From positions 17,648-81,647 of the forward strand of contig JBCCQH010000018.1 in the NCBI GenBank assembly GCA_039024435.1: 64,000 nucleotides of DNA, read 5' to 3'. Source of the DNA: JBCCQH01 sp039024435. GTDB lineage: Bacteria > Bacteroidota > Bacteroidia > J057 > JADKCL01. A program made the translations under genes and the position numbers. Below, piece after piece: positions 6,837-14,332 of the stretch (the stretch's first letter is position 1; each line of letters starts with the position of its first letter). A model generated the notes under the pieces. It had not been told where the DNA came from. It ran no database searches and was given only the letters and a program-made list of their open reading frames with translations.

Positions 6837-8132
6837 ATGAATGGAATGAATTTTTGGCGCCGGATCTTGCTGCTCGGTGGTCTCTTGCTCGCGGGGCAAT
6901 TGCCGGGACAAATCCGCATCGACACCAGCTACTCCGCCGCCGAACTGGTGTCCGAAGTGTTGTTGGGCAAGCGCATTCGGGTGCGCAATGTGCGGTTTGC
7001 CGGGTCCGAAGAAGCCATTGCGCAGTTCATTGACCCGAGTGACAATCCGCTGATCGGTGCGGGAATCGTGCTTTCTACTGGCCGAGTGCGGGACATCCCC
7101 GGCCCCAACAAAAGTCCGGGATCCGGTATCAACCTGGGCGAACGCGGCTACCGACAACTGCGCGGCATCGGGCGGGGCCAAACCTATGACGCCGCCGTCC
7201 TCGAATTTGAGTTCATGGCCGCCCAGGAATTGCTGACCTTCAACTTCGTATTTGCTTCGGAGGAATACACCGAATACGTCTTTTCCCAGTTCAATGACGT
7301 GTTTGCCTTTTTCATCACCGGGCCCGGCATTCAGGGCGTGAAAAATCTCGCGGTCATCCCCCGCAACCAGGCGCCGATTACGGTGAACACAGTCAACCAC
7401 CGGATCAACGGCAAAAATTACCTCGACAACAACCACTTTGACCGGACGGGAAATCCCAAAGTTTCCAAAGCGGAAAAATTGAGTGCTTCGCTGCTGGAGG
7501 CCATCGAATTTGACGGGATGACCACCCTGCTCAAGGCCCAAACCCGGGTGAAACCGGGAGGAGTCTACAAAATCCGCATCGCCATCGCCGACGTGGGCGA
7601 CGGACGCTACGATTCCGCTGTGTTCCTGGAAGCCAATTCCTTTACCAGTTTGCCCCGGGATCCGATCAAGCGCGCCGAAATCTTGCGCAACGAGTATGCG
7701 GACGCGCGCCGCATGTTCGATCCGGTTGCGGTCGGTGAGGAACCGCTCCCGCCCGGAACCGTGACTCCAGAGGATAGCCCGGTAACCGATCTTGAGCCGG
7801 CAAAATGGCGGGCGGTAGTGGAATTTGCTTTTGACGAAGCACAACTCTCCGCAAGCGCGCAGGATCAGTTGCGCAAGGGTTACGAACGCTGGAAAGCCAA
7901 CCCAGGAAGTGAAATCACCGTACAGGGCCACACGGACAATCAGGGCAGTCGCGGCTACAATGATCGCTTGTCCCGGCGGCGGGCGGAAGCGGTCCGGCGC
8001 TACCTCGTAGAGCTGGGTATTCCATCCAGCAGCATCAAAATTGATTGGTACGGATTTGACCAGCCGGCGGAAACAAATTCCAGTGAGTCCGGGCGGGCCC
8101 GTAACCGACGGGTGGAAGTCACCTTGCAGTAG
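6837..8132 (+). CDS. Secreted choice-of-anchor-L protein fused to an OmpA C-terminal domain
   Basis: 431 residues. A signal peptide (FWRRILLLGGLLLAG) is followed by a domain with the choice-of-anchor-L hallmark FVFASEEYTEYV, seen in secreted Bacteroidota proteins. After a short linker comes an OmpA-like peptidoglycan-binding domain (FAFDEAQLSASA, VQGHTDNQGSRGYNDRLS, RARNRRVEV). This suggests an outer-membrane or periplasmic protein held to the cell wall. An AGGAG stretch six bases before ATG 6837 supports this start over the ATG two codons later. It is divergent from the RNA-repair operon with a 108-bp shared upstream region. Confidence 0.88.
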   Translation: MNGMNFWRRILLLGGLLLAGQLPGQIRIDTSYSAAELVSEVLLGKRIRVRNVRFAGSEEAIAQFIDPSDNPLIGAGIVLSTGRVRDIPGPNKSPGSGINLGERGYRQLRGIGRGQTYDAAVLEFEFMAAQELLTFNFVFASEEYTEYVFSQFNDVFAFFITGPGIQGVKNLAVIPRNQAPITVNTVNHRINGKNYLDNNHFDRTGNPKVSKAEKLSASLLEAIEFDGMTTLLKAQTRVKPGGVYKIRIAIADVGDGRYDSAVFLEANSFTSLPRDPIKRAEILRNEYADARRMFDPVAVGEEPLPPGTVTPEDSPVTDLEPAKWRAVVEFAFDEAQLSASAQDQLRKGYERWKANPGSEITVQGHTDNQGSRGYNDRLSRRRAEAVRRYLVELGIPSSSIKIDWYGFDQPAETNSSESGRARNRRVEVTLQ

Positions 8133-8161
8133 ACATTTGCCCGGGACCAAACGGAGGGGTA

Positions 8162-8193
8162 CAAAAAAGAATCGCCCCGGGTAAACCCGGGGC
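8162..8193 (-). terminator. Intrinsic terminator, minus-strand orientation
   Basis: Perfect 9-bp GC-rich stem (8174-8182 with 8185-8193) with a two-base loop. On the minus strand it is followed by TCTTTTTT. It probably ends the MFS transporter transcript (stop at 8434) and could also stop read-through of the convergent gene. A second hairpin with a 12-bp stem (8238-8249 / 8272-8283) lies between them but has no T run on either strand. Confidence 0.6.
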
Positions 8194-8433
8194 AACATGA
8201 AAAGAATCAAAAATCACCCTCTAAATTTTTCTTAGTATTCTCAGGGCAAACGGCAAAATTGCGTGTTGAAGTTGCCCTGAGAAAGAACGTAAATTATTTA
8301 TTATCTCAATCTTACGAAGCAAAGATAAGCGACTTGGGACCACGTAGGTTTTTCTTTCGAGGAATTGCCAGCATCGCTCGGTGGAAACCGGTTTTCAGTC
8401 GATGAATCGATTTAGGACCCGATGAATTTGGCT

Positions 8434-9666
8434 TCAGCTTCGACGAGTTCGAAATGCGATCCACCCGATCAGGACGATAATGGCCGCCGCCAGAATCGGG
8501 AGGTTGTAGTTGAGGCTTGAAAGAAAACCGGCCAATAGTGGGGGGACGGCATTGCCCAATGCACCCAAAGATTGACTGACCCCCATGACCAGGCCCTGCT
8601 GCTTGTCGCTGGCCTGCTCCGAGATGAGGGACTGCATAAACGGCCCAAAGAGTCCCTGGGTCAGCGCGAGGCCGGGCATCAGGGCGTACACCATCCAGTC
8701 CCGGTTCGGCAAAAGCAGCAGGAACAGCACTACGGCCATTACCGGCAAAGTAAAATTAATTACCTGCGGCCCGGAAAAACGCTGGCTGGCAGGCTTGACC
8801 AGTCCACCCTGCACCAAAGCCACCCAGATGCCGATGAAAAAGAATAGCCAGCCGATGTCGGATTCATTGTAGGAAAACTTCTCGATCAGGAGTACGGAAA
8901 AGAAACTCGTGAAGAAGGCGAATCCCAGCGTCGCCAGAAACAACACGCGAAACAAGCGGCCCAGATTGGGCAACTCAAAGGCCACCCGTACGTTACGCAG
9001 GCCGCTGAGGGCACTGATGGGCTTGAGGTTGCGCTCCCGTAAGGTCTCCCGGAACATGATGATGATCAGCACAACGTTGATCGCGCACAGTCCGCCGGCC
9101 ACCCAGAACGGCACCGAAGGCCCAAACCAGCTCACGTATTCCGGATTGGCGAGAATGCCCCCGATCGCCGGACCGATGATGAACCCCAAACCGAAAAGCA
9201 TCCCCACCAACCCAAAGTTCCGGGTGCGCGTCTCGGGCGTACTCACGTCCGCAATCGCGGAGAACACAATGCTAATATTGCCCCCGGTAAAGCCATCCAG
9301 AATTCGCCCGGCAAACAGCATGAGCAGATCCGATTCCAATACCCCCCAAGCCGACATCGCGTATCCGACAACACTGCCCAACATGGAAATTGTGAGCATC
9401 GGTTTGCGACCGTAGCGATCCGACAAGGTTCCCAGCATCGGCGCGCCGAAAAATTGCGCCAGGGGATACGAGGTCAGCAGCAGGCCGAGGATGATGTCCC
9501 GCCAAAAATGGGAATAGGTCATCGGCACGATTCCGGTCTCGTTCTCAATGATCAAGGGCGCGATCACTGGAACGACGATGCCGATCCCCACCATATCGAT
9601 GAAGGCGGCCATCAAAGCAGGAATGAGGGAGGGCTTGTGGGTTCCTGGTTGCTTTTCTTGTGTCAT
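8434..9666 (-). CDS. MFS transporter, TetA/DHA1-like
   Basis: 410 residues with about twelve hydrophobic segments. Motif A between TM2 and TM3 (GTLSDRYGRKP) and the motif-C-like GFIIGPAIGG are visible, placing it in the DHA1 drug:H+ antiporter group of the major facilitator superfamily. An earlier in-frame TTG exists, but ATG 9666 (MTQEKQ) gives the usual N-terminus just before TM1. The substrate cannot be told. It stands alone between convergent and divergent neighbours; start 54 bp from the divergent M23 gene. Confidence 0.88.
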   Translation of the reverse strand: MTQEKQPGTHKPSLIPALMAAFIDMVGIGIVVPVIAPLIIENETGIVPMTYSHFWRDIILGLLLTSYPLAQFFGAPMLGTLSDRYGRKPMLTISMLGSVVGYAMSAWGVLESDLLMLFAGRILDGFTGGNISIVFSAIADVSTPETRTRNFGLVGMLFGLGFIIGPAIGGILANPEYVSWFGPSVPFWVAGGLCAINVVLIIIMFRETLRERNLKPISALSGLRNVRVAFELPNLGRLFRVLFLATLGFAFFTSFFSVLLIEKFSYNESDIGWLFFFIGIWVALVQGGLVKPASQRFSGPQVINFTLPVMAVVLFLLLLPNRDWMVYALMPGLALTQGLFGPFMQSLISEQASDKQQGLVMGVSQSLGALGNAVPPLLAGFLSSLNYNLPILAAAIIVLIGWIAFRTRRS

Positions 9667-9720
9667 TAGCGGCGGCAAAGATAGTGATTTTTTCGCGTGG
9701 GCTTGCTATTTTGCCGGAAA

Positions 9721-10425
9721 ATGAAGTTGCTTCGCTCCCTCCATTTCCCCCCCTCTTTGGTCCCATTTTGGGGGCTGTGGCTGCTGCTGGGATTGGGAGC
9801 CTGCCAAGACGAAACCGGAGTCACCAACCACACGGTTTACGAGCGCGATACGCTCCGCCCGGCCCCAGTGGATACGACGGCTCCGGTGGATAGCTTTCCT
9901 CTAATCAGTCCGGAAATCGTACAAAAGGTACGCCCGGCGGATGGATTCGATTTTCCCGTGGGTCCCCCCGATGCGGAGGACTACTATAAATACCGGGGCT
10001 TCTTGCCGAACGATTTGGAGCACTTGGGGGAAGACTGGAACGGGATCGGAGGCGGCAATACCGACCAGGGCGATTATGTATTTGCGGCGGCGGATGGCGT
10101 GGTCTTTTTCGCCGAGGACTTTGGGGGAGGCTGGGGAATTGTCATCCGAATGCTGCACAATTACGGGACGGAAGCCCAACCGAACTACATCGAATCCCTG
10201 TACGCGCACGTGGCCAGTGCCTGGGTCCGGCCGGGCAACCGCATGAAACGCGGCGAAATCATCGGGACAATTGGGTCAGCGGGGGGCATCTACCACGCCC
10301 ACCTCCACTTTGAGATGCGGGGCTCACCGGGCAAGCCGATTCCCAGCGGATACGAAGGCGATACTCTGGGATTTGTCGATCCCACCGATTTTATCCAGGC
10401 CCACCGCCCGCAGCGCCGGCCTTGA
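9721..10425 (+). CDS. M23 (LytM-type) metallopeptidase lipoprotein, copy 1
   Basis: 234 residues. The signal peptide ends in the lipobox LGAC, so it is probably a lipoprotein. The peptidase domain has the LytM zinc ligands: HLGEDWN (HxxxD) and HAHLHFE (HxH). Such enzymes cut peptide cross-links of peptidoglycan. I start at ATG 9721, where the signal peptide begins, not at the upstream in-frame ATG. It is followed 48 bp later by a close relative (10474-11094) that shares ADGFDFPVGPPDA and the whole catalytic core: a tandem duplication. Confidence 0.9.
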   Translation: MKLLRSLHFPPSLVPFWGLWLLLGLGACQDETGVTNHTVYERDTLRPAPVDTTAPVDSFPLISPEIVQKVRPADGFDFPVGPPDAEDYYKYRGFLPNDLEHLGEDWNGIGGGNTDQGDYVFAAADGVVFFAEDFGGGWGIVIRMLHNYGTEAQPNYIESLYAHVASAWVRPGNRMKRGEIIGTIGSAGGIYHAHLHFEMRGSPGKPIPSGYEGDTLGFVDPTDFIQAHRPQRRP

Positions 10426-10473
10426 GAACGTATCTTTTGGGAGCGTCCCCGTTATCCGATAAAATCTTCGTCC

Positions 10474-11094
10474 ATGCGCGCTTTTTACGGCCTTGTCTTG
10501 CTGGGGATCGCTGCAATTTGCGGCCCGGGTTGTACTTCCGAACCATCGGCTCCCCGCCAGCGGGCATCATCCGTGGCCTACGTCTCCTCTCCCCCGCCGG
10601 TGGTTCCGCCGCAAGCGGATGGCTTTGATTTTCCGGTTGGTCCTCCGGATGCCCGGGGTTACTACAATGCGCAAAAATTCGGCGAAAACGGCCACCTCGG
10701 CGAGGATTGGAATGGGGTCGGTGGCGGCAATTCGGATCTCGGTGATCCGGTTTACGCCGCGGCGACGGGCGTGGTCGCATTTGCCGAAGACCTCCGAGGG
10801 GGCTGGGGAAATGTCATCCGCGTAGAGCACAACCTCGGCACCGTCGCCGGGCCGCAATTGTTGGAGACGCTGTACGGGCACCTGGACACGATCTGGGTCA
10901 AGGCCGGGGATACGGTGCAGCGCGGGCAGCAAATCGGGACCATCGGCAATGCGCACGGGGCGTATTGGGCGCACCTCCACTTCGAACTGCGCGACTCAGT
11001 GGATGGGGAAATCGGGGGCGGCTATGCGGGGGAGACCACGGGCTTTCGCGATCCGAGCGCATTTATCCGGGCCCACCGTCCCGCTCAACCCTGA
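10474..11094 (+). CDS. M23 (LytM-type) metallopeptidase lipoprotein, copy 2
   Basis: 206 residues. Hydrophobic N-terminus with a possible lipobox GPGC, a Pro/Ser-rich linker, then the M23 domain with HLGEDWN and HLHFE; both zinc-binding motifs are intact. It parallels copy 1 almost throughout and is likely co-transcribed with it (48-bp gap). The spacer and N-terminus are the most diverged parts, which suggests different placement or partners rather than simple redundancy (inference). Confidence 0.9.
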   Translation: MRAFYGLVLLGIAAICGPGCTSEPSAPRQRASSVAYVSSPPPVVPPQADGFDFPVGPPDARGYYNAQKFGENGHLGEDWNGVGGGNSDLGDPVYAAATGVVAFAEDLRGGWGNVIRVEHNLGTVAGPQLLETLYGHLDTIWVKAGDTVQRGQQIGTIGNAHGAYWAHLHFELRDSVDGEIGGGYAGETTGFRDPSAFIRAHRPAQP

Positions 11095-11208
11095 TCGCCA
11101 CCATTCAAACGCGCAAATCGGCGAATCGGCCCACGAATTTTTAAGTGTGTAAAAAATACACCATATTTATCCCTTCTCGATTTACCAATTCATTTAAACC
11201 TTACTCCC

Positions 11209-11691
11209 ATGACTGAGCAATTCCATTTCTTCTGGCGGACCAACAGTCCGTTTTCGCAGTGGCATCCTTCCAACTTTGTGGTTGAAGGCCAGCCGTTTAA
11301 CTGCGCCGAGCAATACATGATGTGGGGCAAGGCCCAGCTCTTCGGTGATGCCGAAATCGCGGCCCAGATCCTGGAAGCTGCTCAACCGCGCGACCAGAAA
11401 GCCCTCGGGCGCAAAGTCCGGAATTTTGACCGGACGGTTTGGAGCAAACACGCCCGCGAAATCGTCTACCGGGGCAACCGGGCAAAGTTCACCCAGAATC
11501 CCGATCTGCGGAAATTCTTGCTGGCCACAGGGGATGCGACCATCGTCGAAGCGGCCCCGAACGATGCCATCTGGGGCATCGGGATTTCCGAAGAGGAGGC
11601 CCGGACTACCGACCCCAGCGCATGGCCGGGCACGAACTGGCTCGGGGAAATCCTAACCAAGCTCCGGGAGGAGTTGAAAAACGAGGGTTGA
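11209..11691 (+). CDS. NADAR-family (YbiA-like) N-glycosidase
   Basis: 160 residues. Typical NADAR segments: FWRTNSPFSQWHPSNF near the N-terminus, FNCAEQYMMWGKA, and NDAIWGIG with a final NWLGEIL. Known members hydrolyse N-glycosidic bonds of riboflavin intermediates or remove ADP-ribose-type adducts. The substrate here is unknown. It starts at ATG 11209 and is a single-gene unit. It ends 120 bp before the WG-repeat gene. Confidence 0.9.
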   Translation: MTEQFHFFWRTNSPFSQWHPSNFVVEGQPFNCAEQYMMWGKAQLFGDAEIAAQILEAAQPRDQKALGRKVRNFDRTVWSKHAREIVYRGNRAKFTQNPDLRKFLLATGDATIVEAAPNDAIWGIGISEEEARTTDPSAWPGTNWLGEILTKLREELKNEG

Positions 11692-11811
11692 ACGCCGTCT
11701 CTGCCGGTGAAATGCCAGAGCTGCATCGCACGGGATATTTCCGGTCCGGTAAACTTGGGGTTCCCAGAAAAAATCAATTGGCGGCAAACGGCAGATTGCG
11801 TATTTTGCCGT

Positions 11812-13317
11812 ATGCGTCAAATGCGTTTCATCGCAGGTTTCCTCCTTTATTTTCTGGTTGTGGCCTCGGTGGTACCGGCGGCGGTTCCGGAACTGATTCC
11901 TTTTCGCCAGGGCAATGCCTGGGGCTACTGTGATCCCACGGGTGAACTCCGCATCGCGGCCGATTACGATGCGGCGCTCCCCTTCCAAAATGGCCGCGCG
12001 GTTGTTTTTCGCCGGGGGAAAGCGGGCCTGATCGATGCCCAGGGCCAGGTGATCATCGCCCTCCTCTACGACAATATCATCATGGACCGCCATCTGCGGT
12101 TGCGGCGGGGCAAACGCTACGCCCTGGCACGGACCAATGGCGAGATGTTAACCCCATTTGACTACGACCAAATCTTTCCCGAGCGTTCGGGGCTGTTTTT
12201 GGTCGAGGATGCGGGGCGTTTCGGGATGCTGGATACGGCGGGCCAGCGCGTGGTTCCAGCGCAATATGACCACGTGCGGGTCTTGCGGGACCGGTCCGGC
12301 AATTACACGGACCTGATTGCGGTGCGGGACGGGGAATTCATCGGCCTGTATGACCGCTGTGGCAATCGGATCAGCAGTCCGCGCTACACCCGGATGGATG
12401 TGTTTGACAATGGATTTGCCGTGGTGCAGCGGGAGTACCGCTTCGGGATGATCGATCTGGAGGGCCGGGAGGTCATCGAAGCGGCCTACGACAATTTGCA
12501 TGCGGTACGGGAAGGACTCGCCGCGGCGGCGGTCCGGGGCAAATGGGGCTTTGTCGACACGCAAGGCCGGGAGGTGGTTCCGTTTCGCTTTCAGGCGGTC
12601 AAGCCTTCGGGCTTTTTTCAGGGGCGGGCGGCGGTGCAGTACCGCGATCAGTGGCTCTTTATCGACCGGAAAGGCGAGGCGAGTCTGCCCTGGAAAGGGC
12701 CCTACTTTAGTTTTGGGCGGATGTCCGACGGCATGATTCCGGCGGCGGTGCTGGACCGGGGGGGCCGGGTCCGCTACGGGTATCTGGACCACAAGGGCGA
12801 GGGGGCGATCCCGTTTGTGTACGATCAGACTTTTGCCTTTCGGGAGGGATTCGCGGTGGTCGGGCAATTGAGCCGGCTGCGCAATTCGGTGATTGAGCGG
12901 CGGCGCTACGGGGTGCTGGACCGGGCGGGCAAGGTGGTCGTTCCGCTGGTCTTGTCTTCTGCGACGGAGGCCCGCATCATCCGCGATTCGCTGGCCAGTT
13001 ACGGATCGGCCCATTTCCGGGAGGGAGACAAGTATTGCCGGGTGGATCACCGGGGTCGGATCAGCGATTGCCAGTTGCCGGCGGAACAAAAGCTGATGCT
13101 GCGCTACGCGCAAACCCGGTGCGAACGGTCCCCGCTGGTGGCGGTGGCGGTGGCCGGCCGCTGGGGTTTTTGTCAGCGCAACGGCCGCGAGGTCATTCCC
13201 CCGAAATACCACGAAGTCGCGTGTTTCGAAAACGGCCTCGCCATGGTGTGGCCCCGGGAGGGCGAGGGGTATTTCTTCGTGGACGAACGCGGGCGGGAGT
13301 ACGTGGGGGCAGAGTGA
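11812..13317 (+). CDS. Secreted WG-repeat protein
   Basis: 501 residues. A signal peptide (MRFIAGFLLYFLVVASVV) is followed by a string of WG repeats: units of about 50 residues with W/FG-Y/F-x-D-x-x-G and later P-x-x-Y-D-x-x, for example AWGYCDPTGE, KWGFVDTQGRE, RWGFCQRNGRE. I count roughly eight or more. These probably form a beta-propeller or solenoid; function unknown, likely binding. The frame opens upstream but the signal peptide fixes the start at ATG 11812 (or ATG 11821, three codons later). Confidence 0.88.
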   Translation: MRQMRFIAGFLLYFLVVASVVPAAVPELIPFRQGNAWGYCDPTGELRIAADYDAALPFQNGRAVVFRRGKAGLIDAQGQVIIALLYDNIIMDRHLRLRRGKRYALARTNGEMLTPFDYDQIFPERSGLFLVEDAGRFGMLDTAGQRVVPAQYDHVRVLRDRSGNYTDLIAVRDGEFIGLYDRCGNRISSPRYTRMDVFDNGFAVVQREYRFGMIDLEGREVIEAAYDNLHAVREGLAAAAVRGKWGFVDTQGREVVPFRFQAVKPSGFFQGRAAVQYRDQWLFIDRKGEASLPWKGPYFSFGRMSDGMIPAAVLDRGGRVRYGYLDHKGEGAIPFVYDQTFAFREGFAVVGQLSRLRNSVIERRRYGVLDRAGKVVVPLVLSSATEARIIRDSLASYGSAHFREGDKYCRVDHRGRISDCQLPAEQKLMLRYAQTRCERSPLVAVAVAGRWGFCQRNGREVIPPKYHEVACFENGLAMVWPREGEGYFFVDERGREYVGAE

Positions 13318-13380
13318 GTTGGGGACCGAAGGGGCGGATTTGACCGATCAGCTTTTACCATTCAACCAAACAGTTCCACT

Positions 13381-13887
13381 GTGAAAACAGGTGCATTCAT
13401 CGCGGTTATTTTGGCCTTGGGAGTGGTCACGGTGGGGATTTTGGCGGGGAGGTACCGCGCTCAATCCCAGCGCTTTCGGGACCTCTACGAAAAGGTAAGG
13501 GCGCAACATGCTTGGGTGCTTGGAAATTTTACGCCCCAACTGGCCCTGATTCCGGTGACTGAGGGCAGAGGACCCCAAGATTCACTCCGGATCAATGTCA
13601 TTCCTTTTTTCCGGCATCGGCGCGACCGGGTTTTTACCAGCGAGGGCAGCGTGCCGCCGGGATTGTTTGCCCGGATTGCGGAGCGGGATGAGGGATACCT
13701 GCAATTTGTTTACGCCCGGGATTCGGCAGTGACCGCCAATGGTGCTCCGACTAGGTTTGAAGTTCAGTTTTCCGCCGACTTGACCGGCTTAGACGGCGAA
13801 ACGGTAGTGCTGAACCGCTCGGTTGGGTTGGATTTTTCGTCGGGGAAAGGGCGGTGGGATTTTTCTTCGCGGGACATCGGGGACTGA
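13381..13887 (+). CDS. Hypothetical membrane-anchored protein
   Basis: 168 residues starting with GTG. One N-terminal hydrophobic segment (AFIAVILALGVVTVGILAG) acts as signal anchor; the remaining ~140 residues would be periplasmic and look beta-rich. I recognise no family. It follows the WG-repeat gene by 63 bp on the same strand and may be co-transcribed with it. Confidence 0.6.
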   Translation: MKTGAFIAVILALGVVTVGILAGRYRAQSQRFRDLYEKVRAQHAWVLGNFTPQLALIPVTEGRGPQDSLRINVIPFFRHRRDRVFTSEGSVPPGLFARIAERDEGYLQFVYARDSAVTANGAPTRFEVQFSADLTGLDGETVVLNRSVGLDFSSGKGRWDFSSRDIGD

Positions 13888-13947
13888 ATTTGTGCGGACG
13901 GTAAAAATCGGGACCAACTGCTTGCGGCAAGGATGGGAGGGACTTGG

Positions 13948-14033
13948 GTCGCGCCGGTCCCCCAGGCCGGTGCGACGGAGCAAAGCGAACTCCCGGAACA
14001 GCCTGGTACCGACGCGGCGGAGTAGCGTCGGTA
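13948..14033. repeat. Pair of REP-like hairpins
   Basis: Two imperfectly related GC-rich hairpins in a non-coding stretch: a 10-bp stem (13948-13957 / 13967-13976, one G.U) and a perfect 9-bp stem TACCGACGC/GCGTCGGTA (14007-14015 / 14025-14033). The rest of the 13888-14064 interval shows nothing else. Confidence 0.5.
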
Positions 14034-14064
14034 GCCGCCCCCTGCCCTAAGCCCCCCACTCTTA

Positions 14065-14258
14065 GAGGCGGTTTAAATTTACTTCTGCGATTTTGCTCTG
14101 GTATCTTTTTCTGCCCCTCTTCGGCTACTTTCTGGCTCAGGCGGAGATCCATGCGGCAAATCTCATTGGGTGCCGGCAGAGATTTATTTGTGGAATGCGA
14201 GGGGCTGCATTGGGCGCGCACGGCCGGCCGTACGCCCTAAAACGGATTTTCTCCGCCT
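14065..14258 (+). repeat. Dispersed TIR-bounded element, copy 1 (~194 bp, diverged interior)
   Basis: Begins GAGGCGGTTTAAAT and ends ATTTTCTCCGCCT, imperfect terminal inverted repeats. The first ~70 bp match the copies at 46111 and 37387 closely; the interior after ~14135 does not. Non-coding, between a hypothetical gene and the MMPL transporter. Confidence 0.65.
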
Positions 14259-14332
14259 GACCTGACTGTCGTCCGCCTCCACCGGCGATTCCCCCGCCCC
14301 TACCCCAAGCAAAATTTTGCTTTCTTTGCCGC

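Noticed and set aside
6729..8210. N-terminal extension of the RNA ligase frame (about 490 extra residues)
   Set aside because: It is antisense to the well-supported OmpA-fusion gene, has no domain, and the conserved ligase N-terminus starts at ATG 6728.
8238..8283. Second hairpin near the MFS gene as terminator
   Set aside because: 12-bp stem but no T run on either strand and a 22-base loop; left as an unexplained hairpin.
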